Origin: Cyclobacteriaceae bacterium
Lineage (GTDB): Bacteria; Bacteroidota; Bacteroidia; Cytophagales; Cyclobacteriaceae
Assembly (NCBI GenBank): GCA_020832305.1
Contig: JAFIEV010000082.1
Span: 393,481-457,480 of the forward strand
Length of the DNA: 64,000 bases
Direction: 5' to 3'
In this document: piece by piece, positions 17,849 to 27,615 of the stretch
Position numbering within the stretch: position 1 is the stretch's first letter
Layout: each line of letters opens with the position of its first letter
Position numbers and translations under genes: made by a program
Notes under the pieces: generated by a model
Databases searched by the model: none
What the model was told of the DNA's origin: nothing
What the model saw: the letters and a program-made list of their open reading frames with translations, nothing else

Positions 17849-19692
17849 TGCATCGGAATGTTTATGTTGATTGAAGTTCCCTGGCCTTGAAGGCTATCCC
17901 ATTCGATGTTACCATCCAGAAATTCTACCCTGCTATTGATACTTTTTAAGCCCAGGCCACCTTTTTCCACTGCTTTTTCATATTCGAATCCTTTGCCATC
18001 GTCTTCAATTACCAGGTTAAGGTTGTGGTCATGTCCGATGAGTTGTATCATTATGCTCCTGGCCTCTGCGTGCTTATGGGTGTTGTTTAGTATTTCCTGA
18101 ATTAGCCGGTAGATGGTAACCTGCCGGGTTTGTTCAAGGTCTTCCGGGATATTTCTCACCTCCAGGTTCACTTCATATTGGATAGACCGCATGTATTCTG
18201 CCAAATCTTCCAGAGCTCCTTTCAGGCCGGCAATACTTAAAGCATGTGGCATCATATTGTGCGATATGCGGCGTACCTCCAGACAGGCCTCATCTATGAG
18301 TTGATTCGTTCTTTCTGCCACCTTAAATTCTTCGAGCTTTTCGATTTCCTGTTGAATGATCGTAAAATGCGCTTTCACATTGCTCAGTAGTCCGCCGAGG
18401 CTGTCGTGCAAATCTTTGGCTATACGCATTCTTTCGGCTTCCTGTCCTTCCAGCATGCTGTTTAAAGCAAGCAGTTTATTTTTTTGGGTAAGTTCAGTGA
18501 TTTTTTGCTTTTGCAGGGTATCGTTTTGCCTGGAAATGGTTTTTTGATATTGTAATCTTTTTCTGAAAAACAGAATGGAACCAGCAAAAATCAATAACAA
18601 GATGATAATGGCAAACAGAATCTGGTTGTTTTGCTTGCTTTTTTCTTGTATTTCCAATTCTTGTTCCAACAGCACCTTATCTTTTTTTTCAGCTTCATAT
18701 TTTTGAAGGGCGAAGGTTAAGTTTCGATCTTTCTCAACGGAAAATAATGAATCGCTTACTTCTTTGTATTCATAAAAAAGATTGGCGGCATCTAAATACA
18801 ATCCATTGCTGTAGAAAGCATCAATTACATAGGGCATATATTTAAATTTTTCCAGCTTAAAGCCTTGATTATTAAAATTTGTATACGCTTTTTGAAGGTA
18901 GTTTAAAGCGTCTGTAGGGTTGCCCTCTTTTAAATGATACTTTCCATATGCTGCAAGTGCAGAATTATAGTTTAAAACATCAGAAATGGAATCGATTTCA
19001 TTAATAAGTCTTACCAGCAGAGGCCTGGCAAGTTGAGGTTGATTATTATCTATATATGCACCAGCAAGGCCAATTTCGGCCGGAAGCAAATAAATGGCAC
19101 TAATGGAATCCTGCAAATTAGATATTGCATCTTCAAGCAGTGAAATTGTTTCGTTCATACTACCTGTCCGGCTATAAATAGTGCTCATATTGACCTGCGC
19201 AATACCCATACGCCTTTTATCATTCACCGATTTACTTACTTCATATGATTTTTGAAAATAAACCAGGGAAAGAGAATCATTTATAAAGTTTTCATAAGCA
19301 GATGCAATACCATTGTAGGTCGAACTCAGTCGTGATTGTTCATCATCTTTCGATTCAAAATAGGCTGCGGCCTTGAGATAGTAATCCAATGCCAGATTGA
19401 AATTACCTCCTACTACATTGGCATTACCCAGATAAAAATTGGCTATGGCCATTTGCAATGAATCCTGAATTATAGTGGCAAACTCAAGATATTTGGCGGT
19501 ATATGCTGCCGAAACTTCAGGGTTGCTGTAGTATGTGGCCCTGCGTAACTGGTTGTAGATAACCATTTTTACAGAGTCTGGAGGTTTTTGATCCAGCTCT
19601 CTCTTCAGGCTGTCTTCAAGGCTGTTTTGCGCGGCGAGTGGGCTCAGACACAACCATAATAATATGAAGAAAAAAGTAGTAATGATTTTCAT
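17845..19692 (-). CDS. TPR-containing sensor histidine kinase (NarX/HisKA_3 type)
   Basis: The 615-residue protein begins with a signal peptide (IITTFFFILLWLCLSPLAAQ), then a periplasmic TPR-like helical region (about 30-330), one membrane segment (NNQILFAIIILLLIFAGSIL), a coiled coil, and a HisKA_3 domain with H-box AKDLHDSLGGLLSNVKAHF. The ATPase domain has EILNNTHKHAEA, EDDGKGF and GGLGLKSI. This is the common Bacteroidota layout, in which TPRs replace a PAS or HAMP sensor. It is the first gene of the pair with the NarL-type regulator. The signal is unknown. Confidence 0.92.
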   Translation of the reverse strand: MKIITTFFFILLWLCLSPLAAQNSLEDSLKRELDQKPPDSVKMVIYNQLRRATYYSNPEVSAAYTAKYLEFATIIQDSLQMAIANFYLGNANVVGGNFNLALDYYLKAAAYFESKDDEQSRLSSTYNGIASAYENFINDSLSLVYFQKSYEVSKSVNDKRRMGIAQVNMSTIYSRTGSMNETISLLEDAISNLQDSISAIYLLPAEIGLAGAYIDNNQPQLARPLLVRLINEIDSISDVLNYNSALAAYGKYHLKEGNPTDALNYLQKAYTNFNNQGFKLEKFKYMPYVIDAFYSNGLYLDAANLFYEYKEVSDSLFSVEKDRNLTFALQKYEAEKKDKVLLEQELEIQEKSKQNNQILFAIIILLLIFAGSILFFRKRLQYQKTISRQNDTLQKQKITELTQKNKLLALNSMLEGQEAERMRIAKDLHDSLGGLLSNVKAHFTIIQQEIEKLEEFKVAERTNQLIDEACLEVRRISHNMMPHALSIAGLKGALEDLAEYMRSIQYEVNLEVRNIPEDLEQTRQVTIYRLIQEILNNTHKHAEARSIMIQLIGHDHNLNLVIEDDGKGFEYEKAVEKGGLGLKSINSRVEFLDGNIEWDSLQGQGTSININIPMQ

Positions 19693-20024
19693 AATCGATA
19701 GTTGCGCTTAAAATAAGTATTTACCTGATTTTATGAAAGCCATTTTGAAAACATGACCTCATTACAAACTATTTGACATTGTATATAAGGCCATGTATGA
19801 ATTCATGAACACTAATGGAGTTATGCTAATACTGCACTATACTTTTTTAAAATATGACCTGTCAGGAGTTGATAAGAATTGTGAAAAATCACTTCCATCT
19901 GGTATCTGTAAAGCATACACTTTCACTTTCATTATGATTTGCCAGTATGTTTAAAGACATTAATAAGGTTACTGCTACTTCATTTTCATGGTTGGTTTTT
20001 AACAATTTTGTCGGAGTAGTTTTT
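19693..20024. other. Gene-free stretch
   Basis: 332 bases, visibly A/T rich, between two minus-strand units. I see no plausible protein frame, tRNA or strong hairpin. It should contain the promoter of the histidine kinase operon and the end of the cysteine-rich gene's transcript. Confidence 0.35.
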
Positions 20025-20519
20025 TTACCTTCGCACTAAATCATTTAATCTAAAGTTTCCATCAGCAGTTTCTACTTCCAAATTTCCTGAAACATCTACT
20101 ACGATAAGTTCAGCTTCACACAAGCCAGATTCTGGGTGACATCCAGGGCAAAAACCATCTCCATGAGTTGATGCGGTGCATGAACTACAGCCTCCATTAC
20201 ATCTGAAAAGATAGTCATCGTCAAGTTTGATAATATCGTTAAGAAGTTCAAAAGATTTTTCATGAATAGAATTTGAAATAATAATCATCTTATGCCTGGG
20301 ACTATACCAAATTTTCTTGTCCTTCGCAGGCCGTAAAAAGCCTTTTTTATCCATAATGATGACTTCATTGCGCCAGGAGCTTAACATTTTATAAGTCTTT
20401 TCACTTAGCTTTATTCCAGTAAGCTGATAATAAACTTTTTCATTCGCATTATCAGATTGATCCAAAGTAGTTTGTAGGGCTGAAAAAATGCATAAGGTAA
20501 TTATAATAAAAGTTTTCAT
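20025..20519 (-). CDS. Secreted cysteine-rich protein, copy 2 of a tandem pair
   Basis: The 164-residue protein has a short hydrophobic leader (FIIITLCIFSALQTTL), then a region with KLSEKTYKMLSSWRNEVIIMDKKG, and a cysteine cluster FRCNGGCSSCTAS, FCPGCHP and SGLCEAELIV, ending in a beta-rich tail (ETADGNFRLNDL). It aligns along its length with the neighbouring gene at 20551-21048: K-L-x-E/K-x-Y-(K/R)-x-L-S, then D-K-(K/E)-G-(F/R)-L-x-P, then C-x-GGC-x-x-C. The cysteines suggest disulfides or metal binding in the periplasm or outside. No named family recognised. Confidence 0.6.
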   Translation of the reverse strand: MKTFIIITLCIFSALQTTLDQSDNANEKVYYQLTGIKLSEKTYKMLSSWRNEVIIMDKKGFLRPAKDKKIWYSPRHKMIIISNSIHEKSFELLNDIIKLDDDYLFRCNGGCSSCTASTHGDGFCPGCHPESGLCEAELIVVDVSGNLEVETADGNFRLNDLVRR

Positions 20520-20550
20520 TTTTAAATTTTTTAGATGTAATAGTTATCAC

Positions 20551-21048
20551 TTAGTTAATGCCAAAATTGTTGTAATTCCCATTTGGAGTTTGAAATTCTG
20601 TGGCATCGCTACTGGGAAATTCAACGACCATACTACAAAAATCCGGACAACCCGATGTATCACACTTATAGCTTTTTGAACCTGTATTATAAGTTGGTAT
20701 ACATTCCCTGCAACCACCTGTGCACCAAATTCTCCTTCCTTTGCCTAAATCGATTATGCCAATGCCATTCAGTGGACGAGTTTCATTTCCATTTTTAGAT
20801 ATGATGAGGTTCTTTCTTTCTCTATCAATTTTTAAAATATGTCCATTCATTGGAACCAATCTTCCTTCTTTATCCAATGAATACATATCATTATCCATCC
20901 CACTCAGTGCCCGATAAGACTCTTTTGTCAGTTTTACAGAAATAATGTTCACTTCATTCCAGTCAATTTTTTCCTTATTTTGTGCTTTAGTTTCTTGAGT
21001 TTTTAGGAAATACACTCCAAAAACAAAGGCAAATAATACGTACTTCAT
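20551..21048 (-). CDS. Secreted cysteine-rich protein, copy 1 of a tandem pair
   Basis: A 165-residue protein with a putative signal peptide (MKYVLFAFVFGVYFL). The mature part carries ISVKLTKESYRALSGMDNDM, SLDKEGRLVPMNG and a cysteine cluster WCTGGCREC, YKCDTSGCPDFCSMVV, then FQTPNGNYNNFGIN. The order and spacing of these blocks match the gene 31 bases downstream, so they are tandem paralogues that have diverged in their cysteine loops. I do not recognise the family. Both follow the beta-helix gene on the same strand and may be co-transcribed with it. Confidence 0.6.
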   Translation of the reverse strand: MKYVLFAFVFGVYFLKTQETKAQNKEKIDWNEVNIISVKLTKESYRALSGMDNDMYSLDKEGRLVPMNGHILKIDRERKNLIISKNGNETRPLNGIGIIDLGKGRRIWCTGGCRECIPTYNTGSKSYKCDTSGCPDFCSMVVEFPSSDATEFQTPNGNYNNFGIN

Positions 21049-21124
21049 TTTTCTAAATATTTAATGGTAAGGCCTACTCTTTTTGCTTTTCGGCAATCGC
21101 AGATTTTAAATAGATTTTCTGATT

Positions 21125-22477
21125 TTATTGTTGTTTTGGGATGAAACAGCCCTTGCCATTCCAGGGGTTAAATCCTACAGGAAGGCATTCTTCAAGTTCT
21201 AAGCGTGGTAGAAATACATCAGCATCCATTGTGACAGTACTGCCTTGCAGATTGAGACCAAACATCTGACGAACCTGGTTTGACCATGAATTGCCAACCG
21301 TTACTGATGCATCAACTTCGGCCCTGCTTATTTCTGTTCTGTTGGCATAAATGTTTGCCCATCTTTCGGCGATGGGTATTTGAATCAACACACTTTCATT
21401 GCCATCACTATCGGGATTAAGAAGCATTGCCTCATCAAGTATATCCTCTACACGCATCTCGGCACCCTTTTCATTGTAATCATAATTGGAGTTACCAACG
21501 AATAGATTGTCAATGAGGGTAAGATCAGCTCCTTTACTGAGGATTCCGCCCATGTGGCCAAATCCAAATACATTCTCTTTTACCACTGCCTTTAAATACT
21601 GATCCAGGGCGAGGGCATCACCTCCATAAGAGGCAATGGGATCGTGCTTCCAGTTGAAAAGGCATGTATTATTGCTGATGGTAAACCTGGGAATAAGTTC
21701 GGGATTGTAGCCCGTATACCCGGTTCTGGCATGGATGCCATATCCGGTATTATTGATGCAAAGGTTGTTTCTTATGATGGCTTGACCACCTTGAAAAATA
21801 CGTACCGACAGAGCACCTTCCGTAGGAGCCGTATTCATAATGACGCAATTGCGTACGCCAACATTGGTAAACCTGCTGGCGACGATTACAATCCCGCCTG
21901 ACTCTGGTGAAGGATTCTGATTGGTTCTGGGATCTGCCATTCTGCGTATAGAAAGTCCCTTGTCCTGATGATAGCGGTTTCTCGGACCATTATCAATGAT
22001 AATTCCATCTACAATAATTACACCGCCTGTGGAATGTTGGCCGTTGGCTTCTCTCTGTTGATCGGTGCGAATGTAAATACGCGGATCGGTTGACTTTTTG
22101 TATTCATTGGTACCTGTAAAGATCGTTTTATATTGATCCCAGGGATCTCTCATGGTGAAATTTTCATCATATCCTCCAATGATTTGTACCGGCACATTAA
22201 TTTCATCTGAGCCACTGCTGCCCCGGCTCATGTAAGTACCGCCTGCTATTCGAATGATGTCATTGGGTTTTAGGTGATGGATGATATTACCGAGATCCTT
22301 GGCCGGACGTTCCTTCGTGCCCAGCTGACCGGAACCCCTGCTACTGCTTATGAACCATTCTCTGCCAGGATTGGCAAAACTTGGGCTGCTGTTTTCATTG
22401 GTTTGTGCCCAGATCAAGTCGATTGCCAATACCAGGCAAAGTATGGTGATTGATAATAATGTACTCAGTTTTTTCAT
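21125..22477 (-). CDS. Secreted right-handed parallel beta-helix protein
   Basis: The 450-residue protein has a signal peptide (LSITILCLVLAIDLIWAQ) and then the start typical of parallel beta-helix proteins with a tandem 'GTKERPAKDLGNIIHHLKPN, D-x-I-x-I-AGGTY' segment. Repeated strands follow: GGVIIVDGIIIDNG, SGGIVIVASRFTNVGVRNCV, GGQAIIRNNLCINNTGYGI, RFTISNNTCLFN and ADLTLIDNLFVGN. The family includes polysaccharide lyases and structural surface proteins; I see no lyase signature that would settle it. No T9SS or sorting domain at the end. It is first in a minus-strand group with the two cysteine-rich genes. Confidence 0.8.
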   Translation of the reverse strand: MKKLSTLLSITILCLVLAIDLIWAQTNENSSPSFANPGREWFISSSRGSGQLGTKERPAKDLGNIIHHLKPNDIIRIAGGTYMSRGSSGSDEINVPVQIIGGYDENFTMRDPWDQYKTIFTGTNEYKKSTDPRIYIRTDQQREANGQHSTGGVIIVDGIIIDNGPRNRYHQDKGLSIRRMADPRTNQNPSPESGGIVIVASRFTNVGVRNCVIMNTAPTEGALSVRIFQGGQAIIRNNLCINNTGYGIHARTGYTGYNPELIPRFTISNNTCLFNWKHDPIASYGGDALALDQYLKAVVKENVFGFGHMGGILSKGADLTLIDNLFVGNSNYDYNEKGAEMRVEDILDEAMLLNPDSDGNESVLIQIPIAERWANIYANRTEISRAEVDASVTVGNSWSNQVRQMFGLNLQGSTVTMDADVFLPRLELEECLPVGFNPWNGKGCFIPKQQ

Positions 22478-22799
22478 ATCGGATAATAGTGTTTAATAAT
22501 TGCTAATACATTTTTTACTTATCGAAATGCGTCGAAAAGCTACTCCTGGATTATTGCGTTTTTATTAAGGGTAAAAGTATTTTGACTGACGGAGAAGTTC
22601 ATACAAGAATTCCGGGGTTTATAAATATCTATGAATTCATGGAGTTGAGAAGATTAAGCAAAGGAGGGTAGCGGCTACGTATCTTTTCAATCCAATCCAT
22701 CTCTGCATTTTCCGTTTCAGCAGTGAATAATTACACTTCGGTAAACTTTATTTCAAGACATGTGAGGCAATACTGAATTTTGGAGCAAATGCCTATATC
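22478..22799. promoter_or_regulatory. Divergent intergenic region (beta-helix / TonB receptor)
   Basis: 322 bases between a minus-strand and a plus-strand gene, so promoters for both must lie here. I found no protein frame and no clear TTTG/TAnnTTTG pair. Confidence 0.35.
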
Positions 22800-24953
22800 A
22801 TGAGACGTTGCCAGTTAATATTCATTATATGCCTGTTGAACCCCATGGTTTTTGCACAGACCGTCGTCAACGGTATTGTAAGAAATCAAAAATCTGAGCT
22901 TGTACCGGGAGTGAATGTATACCTAAAAGGTACTTATACTGGAACTACCTCAGCATCTGATGGAACCTTTGAGCTCTTGACTATTGATCAGGGGCTTCAT
23001 ACACTGGTCTTTCAATCCATTGGCTATAAAACCTTGGAAGTGTCCATTCGCCTCTCTGGAGAAAAGATTGAACTTTTTCCTCTTCTAAGAGAAGCGATCA
23101 ACGAACTGACGGCCGTCACCATAACAGCAGGTGCCCTGGAAGCATCAGACGAAAATAAAGCAGTGGTGCTTCGGCCACTCGATATTGTGACCGTTCCCTC
23201 GGCCATGGGTGATATCATTGGGGCATTCCAGACCCTGCCCGGTACAGCCACCGTAGGCAATGACGGTCGCTTGTTTGTCAGGGGAGGAGATGCTTCTGAA
23301 ACAGCCATCTTTATTGATGGTCTTAAAGTTGGAAATGCTTTTGGTACCACAGCCAGCAATGTGCCTGCCCGTACAAGATTTAACCCTAACTTGTTTAAAG
23401 GCTCATTTTTCAGTACCGGTGGCTACTCTGCTGAATTTGGCCATGCACTTTCTTCAGCCCTTTCCCTCAACAGCGTTGATATACCAATGAGATCGCAGGG
23501 GGATCTCAGCATTATGGGCATTGGAGGCGGCTACAGCCAAACGCTCGTCGGTGAAAATAACAGCATTACAGCTTCGGCTAATTTTGTAGACCTGGCACCC
23601 TACCAAAAGCTGATAAGTCAAAACTTTGATTGGGAAAGAGCGCCCCAAAGTTGGGACGCGGAGTTGCTGGCGCGTCAAAAGATTGGAAATAATACCCTGC
23701 TCAAAGCCTACCTCCATACTGAAAATGGATCAATGAAAATCTGGCAGCCCAGGCCCGGTTCTGATGACCGTGGAACCTTACTGGGCGTAAACAACCGATA
23801 CACCTTTACCCAGACTTCCCTTAAGCATACGGCTGTCAATGACTGGAGCTTTTATGGCGGGATTTCATATTCTGACAACATCGATGATTTGTCAGCGGAT
23901 CAGATTCAGATCAGCAACCGAAACAGACTTCTCCACAGCAAGGCAGTGGCCGTGAAAGGATTATCCGACAGGGTCTCCATAAAAACAGGTTTTGAACATT
24001 TTCTTTTTAATTATTCCGAAGCATTAGCAGAGGAAGGATTTAAGAGAGAAGTGGCAGACCATCAATGGGCCTTATTCTCAGAGGCGGATCTGTATTTGAG
24101 CAATAGCCTGATTTTCAGAACAGGAATACGGGCGGGGCACAGTGCTTTGGCGGGACAATCCTGGGTAGACCCAAGGCTATCACTGGCTTTTAAATTCAAG
24201 CATGAAGGCCAGCTTTCTTTTGCCGCGGGAAGGTATAGCCAGATGCCATTGGAAGAATTCAGAATTATAGAGCCCGAGCTGAACAATACCGAGGCTGTAC
24301 ATTATATCCTCAATTACTTCCTGAGCAAAAATGGAAGGACTTTGCGCGCTGAAAGTTTTTATAAAGACTACAGCCATTTAATCAACTTCGAAGGGCAAAG
24401 ATTTCAATATCGCAACATCCGGCAAAGGGGCCATGGTTATGCCAGGGGTTTTGATGTATTCTTCAGGGACCAGAAAACCTTTAAAAGTACGGATTATTGG
24501 ATCACATATAGCTTTGTAGACAGTAAGAGGCAATTTGCAGGTTTTCAAAGCATGGTACAGCCTGGCTTTGCACCGCGACATAATGCCTCTGTAGTCATTA
24601 AACATTTTATTGCACCATTAAAATCTCAGGTAGGCATCTCATACGTCATCAATGATGGGTATAACTACACCAATCCAAACTTAGCCGGTGAGATGAATGC
24701 CAGGACCAGAGGATTCCGCGACCTGAGCCTGGGTTGGAGCTACCTTCCAAAACCCAATCTGATCATCCATCTGGCCTGCTCTAATGTGTTGGGAAGGGAC
24801 AACATTTTCGGGCACCAGTTCAGCCCGACACCCGATGAATCGGGAAGGTACGCAAGCCTTCCCATCCGGCAAACAGCTCCCAGGTTTGTTTTCCTGGGCA
24901 TTTTCCTGACATTCAGTAAAGACAAAACAGCCAATCAATTGAATAACCTTTAA
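22800..24953 (+). CDS. TonB-dependent outer-membrane receptor
   Basis: The 717-residue protein has a signal peptide (LIFIICLLNPMVFAQ), a carboxypeptidase D regulatory-like domain (about 20-105: VVNGIVRNQKSELVPGVNVY and SDGTFELLTI), a plug domain (GAFQTLPGTATVGNDGRLFVRGGDASETAIFIDG) and a beta-barrel rich in aromatic strands up to the last segment (APRFVFLGIFLTF). It is shorter than SusC-type receptors and has no SusD partner, so it more likely imports a metal chelate, cofactor or small ligand than a glycan. A TPR-like periplasmic protein follows 11 bases later, then a LytS/LytTR pair that could regulate it. Confidence 0.9.
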   Translation: MRRCQLIFIICLLNPMVFAQTVVNGIVRNQKSELVPGVNVYLKGTYTGTTSASDGTFELLTIDQGLHTLVFQSIGYKTLEVSIRLSGEKIELFPLLREAINELTAVTITAGALEASDENKAVVLRPLDIVTVPSAMGDIIGAFQTLPGTATVGNDGRLFVRGGDASETAIFIDGLKVGNAFGTTASNVPARTRFNPNLFKGSFFSTGGYSAEFGHALSSALSLNSVDIPMRSQGDLSIMGIGGGYSQTLVGENNSITASANFVDLAPYQKLISQNFDWERAPQSWDAELLARQKIGNNTLLKAYLHTENGSMKIWQPRPGSDDRGTLLGVNNRYTFTQTSLKHTAVNDWSFYGGISYSDNIDDLSADQIQISNRNRLLHSKAVAVKGLSDRVSIKTGFEHFLFNYSEALAEEGFKREVADHQWALFSEADLYLSNSLIFRTGIRAGHSALAGQSWVDPRLSLAFKFKHEGQLSFAAGRYSQMPLEEFRIIEPELNNTEAVHYILNYFLSKNGRTLRAESFYKDYSHLINFEGQRFQYRNIRQRGHGYARGFDVFFRDQKTFKSTDYWITYSFVDSKRQFAGFQSMVQPGFAPRHNASVVIKHFIAPLKSQVGISYVINDGYNYTNPNLAGEMNARTRGFRDLSLGWSYLPKPNLIIHLACSNVLGRDNIFGHQFSPTPDESGRYASLPIRQTAPRFVFLGIFLTFSKDKTANQLNNL

Positions 24954-24964
24954 ACAAACAAATT

Positions 24965-25633
24965 ATGAAAAAGCAGCAAATACCCGTGGTTTTATGCCTA
25001 CTGATGATGAGCCATAGTTTGCCATCCTTAGCTTCCAATGAAGCGTATCAAAAAGCCATGCAGCTAGAAATCATCCAACTCTATCAGGCGGGATCCATCG
25101 ATGCACTCCAAAAATCGGCCAATGCCTTTACCAGAATCGCCTCCATGAATCCGGATGAATGGTTGCCACATTATTATGCCGCCTGGGCCTATGTACATAT
25201 GGGATTCCGAAGCCAGGGTAACCTGAAAGAAAAAGACGGTTTTTATGCAGAAGCTAAAAAGCATACTGAAAAGGCCGGCAAGATTTCTACCAATAATTCC
25301 GAAATTGTCGCCTTGCAAGGGTACATCATAATGGGAGAACTGAGCGCCGACCCTGCTACCCGTGGACAGCAACTTTCGGCACTGGCCATGCAAACCTTTG
25401 GTAAAGCCATTTCCTTAGACCAGGAAAACCCACGTGCCTTGTTAATGATGGCCCAAATGGAATGGGGAACTGCTCAGTTTTTTGGTCAGGGACCTGAAAA
25501 AGCCTGTGGATTACTTCAATCCAGCCTGGCGCTTTTTGAGAAGGAATCAGCGACTGTGGAAAAAGAAAGCCTGAAGCCGGCCTGGGGCAAGGAATACGCG
25601 GAGGGATTGAAGGCAGAAATCTGTACAAATTGA
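24965..25633 (+). CDS. Periplasmic TPR-like protein
   Basis: This 222-residue protein has a signal peptide (IPVVLCLLMMSHSLPSLA) and helical repeats with TPR spacing: SANAFTRIASMNPDEWLPHYYAAWAYVHMGF, then AEAKKHTEKAGKIS, then TFGKAISLDQENPRALLMMA, the last followed by QFFGQGPEKACGLLQ. Its start lies 11 bases after the TonB receptor stop, so it is in the same operon. TPR proteins paired with small TonB receptors are common in Bacteroidota, but the role is unknown; a periplasmic adaptor for the receptor is inference. Confidence 0.75.
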   Translation: MKKQQIPVVLCLLMMSHSLPSLASNEAYQKAMQLEIIQLYQAGSIDALQKSANAFTRIASMNPDEWLPHYYAAWAYVHMGFRSQGNLKEKDGFYAEAKKHTEKAGKISTNNSEIVALQGYIIMGELSADPATRGQQLSALAMQTFGKAISLDQENPRALLMMAQMEWGTAQFFGQGPEKACGLLQSSLALFEKESATVEKESLKPAWGKEYAEGLKAEICTN

Positions 25634-25704
25634 GTCGTTAGTATTAAATAGTCACGCAAAACGAGTAATTTGTATAGCTTTAATTATAAATACCCGGATA
25701 ATCG

Positions 25705-26787
25705 ATGAGTAAAACTTTTTTCGGTCACGCTACGATTTTTAAAACTTTCAGAAGGTTTATCCTTCTGAACCTACTGATCGCCACCATACTGATGCTGGCT
25801 CAGTGCCCTGAATGCTTTCTGAGTTTTGACGGCCTGAATAAAATTAAAGTAGAATACATCTTTTCATTTTTAATGTCGTCGTCCATCAGCTTTGGGGGAT
25901 TTAAAGTGGAGGAGTTTTATGAAAAAAGAGTTTCTTGGATTAAAGCTCCATTGAAGCGTTTTATCCTTACCTCAAGTACTTATTTAACCTATACATTTAT
26001 AGTAAGCTTTATTTTGATTTCAGCCTATGTGCTTATCAATGTAGAAGAAGTAGGTTTTCATAATATATCCTGGGCTATGATGGCAAGAAATACCATTTAT
26101 CCCATATTGGTGGCTTTAATCATCATTACCATTTTCATTTCCCGCTCCTGGCTTTTTGAATGGCGGAATGCCGCACTGGAGGCCGAGCAGCTCAAGACAG
26201 CCATGTTGAGTAGTCAGAATCAGTTTCTCAAGGACCAGCTCAATCCGCACTTTTTGTTTAATTCCCTAAATACCCTGAGCAACCTGGTGTTTGATGATGC
26301 TGCAAAATCAGCTGATTTTATACAACAATTATCCAAAATCTACCGGTATGTCCTGGATGTACAACAAGAGGAACTGGTAACACTGGAGCAGGAACTGGAT
26401 TTTGCTGAAAATTATTTAAGCCTTCAAAAAATTCGTCTTGACAGCAGCCTGAATTACTCCATTCTTGTAAGTGAAAAAAATGAATTATATCTGCCTCCCT
26501 TAAGCCTGCAGCTACTTCTGGAAAATGCGATTAAGCACAATATTGCCAGTATGGAAAAACCACTTCGCATTAAAATATTGCAGGAGAAAGACAAACTCAT
26601 CGTTCAGAACAATTTACAATTAAAAACCATTGGCAATGAAGGTGGCAAAGGCATAGGTTTGGAGAATATTATAAAGCGCTATCAGTTGCTTAGCGATAAG
26701 AAACCGCTTGTGTTTAAAGACCAGAATATATTTAGTGTTGAACTTCCTTTGCTTAGCATCTATAAATATGGAAATACTGATCATTGA
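25705..26787 (+). CDS. LytS-type sensor histidine kinase
   Basis: The 360-residue protein has about four membrane segments in the first 150 residues and then the His_kinase (LytS) domain: LKDQLNPHFLFNSLNTLSNL with the phospho-acceptor His, and the conserved FIQQLSKIYRYVLD and VTLEQELDFAENYL. The ATPase domain has LPPLSLQLLLENAIKHN and GKGIGLENIIKRY. The final bases overlap the response-regulator start by 20. The signal is unknown; the membrane part has no extracytoplasmic domain of note. Confidence 0.9.
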   Translation: MSKTFFGHATIFKTFRRFILLNLLIATILMLAQCPECFLSFDGLNKIKVEYIFSFLMSSSISFGGFKVEEFYEKRVSWIKAPLKRFILTSSTYLTYTFIVSFILISAYVLINVEEVGFHNISWAMMARNTIYPILVALIIITIFISRSWLFEWRNAALEAEQLKTAMLSSQNQFLKDQLNPHFLFNSLNTLSNLVFDDAAKSADFIQQLSKIYRYVLDVQQEELVTLEQELDFAENYLSLQKIRLDSSLNYSILVSEKNELYLPPLSLQLLLENAIKHNIASMEKPLRIKILQEKDKLIVQNNLQLKTIGNEGGKGIGLENIIKRYQLLSDKKPLVFKDQNIFSVELPLLSIYKYGNTDH

Positions 26788-27517
26788 AGATGAAAAGCCC
26801 GCAGCCGACAGGTTAAAAACCCTTGTATCGGTACTCTTGCCGGATGCGCGGATTTATGGTCATATCGACAGCATCAACAGCGCGGTAAGCTGGTTTGAAA
26901 ATCACCCGGCTCCGGATTTGATTTTCTGCGATATCCACCTGGCCGACGGGCAGAGCTTTGAAATATTTGAGCGGATAAAAGTGAACTCACCCATCATTTT
27001 CACTACGGCTTACAACCAATATGCCATCAAGGCCTTTAAGCTCAATTCGGTAGACTATCTGTTAAAGCCGCTCGATCCGGCAGAATTGGAATCGGCCATT
27101 CAAAAATTTCAGCGACAAACTTTAAACCTAAGTGTGGATATACATCAACTGAAAAGCCTTCTGCTTTCAGAACAAAGCTATAAGGAAAGATTTCTTATTA
27201 AAATCGGCGAAAAAATCCACAGTCTGCCGGTAAGCGAGGTTTCCTTTTTCTTCACTGCAGAAAAGGCCACTTTTCTTCAAAACCATGATGGCCGTAAATA
27301 CATTATTGACTATACCCTTGAACAACTGGAAAATCTGCTCAACCCCTCTCGTTTTTACCGCCTCAACCGAAAGTATATTGCCTCTTTCGAGTCTATAGAA
27401 GGTATTTTTTCGTACTCCAACAGCCGGATGAAAGTAAAACTCAATAAATGCGATGATAATGATATCCTCATCAGCCGTGAAAAAACCGCTTCTTTCAAAG
27501 CCTGGCTTGACAGATAA
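26768..27517 (+). CDS. LytTR-family response regulator
   Basis: The 249-residue protein has a receiver domain (MEILIIEDEKPAADRLK; phospho-acceptor Asp in LIFCDIHLADG; LKPLDPAELESAI) and a C-terminal LytTR DNA-binding domain (FLIKIGEKIHSLPVSEVSFF, then FYRLNRKYIASFESIEGIF). I chose the ATG at 26768, because it gives the canonical receiver start; an upstream in-frame ATG at 26708 would add 20 residues buried in the kinase gene. It is the cognate partner of the kinase just upstream. The TonB receptor and TPR gene are likely targets by position (inference). Confidence 0.92.
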   Translation: MEILIIEDEKPAADRLKTLVSVLLPDARIYGHIDSINSAVSWFENHPAPDLIFCDIHLADGQSFEIFERIKVNSPIIFTTAYNQYAIKAFKLNSVDYLLKPLDPAELESAIQKFQRQTLNLSVDIHQLKSLLLSEQSYKERFLIKIGEKIHSLPVSEVSFFFTAEKATFLQNHDGRKYIIDYTLEQLENLLNPSRFYRLNRKYIASFESIEGIFSYSNSRMKVKLNKCDDNDILISREKTASFKAWLDR

Positions 27518-27615
27518 AGTCTAAAATTCCTGAAGGTCCAGGGTAACACTTTATAGCCAACTGAAAAATCCATTTTCGCGCTTTGTGTATATTTGATGGT
27601 TGATAACAATTTCAT

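Noticed and set aside
14764..19692. The NarL-type two-component pair as the CreBC system for creD
   Set aside because: CreB/CreC are OmpR/HisKA-type proteins; the pair here is NarL/HisKA_3-type, so the link to creD is positional only.
26708..26767. Upstream start for the LytTR regulator
   Set aside because: The extra 20 residues are antisense-like filler from the kinase frame; the receiver domain begins exactly at 26768.
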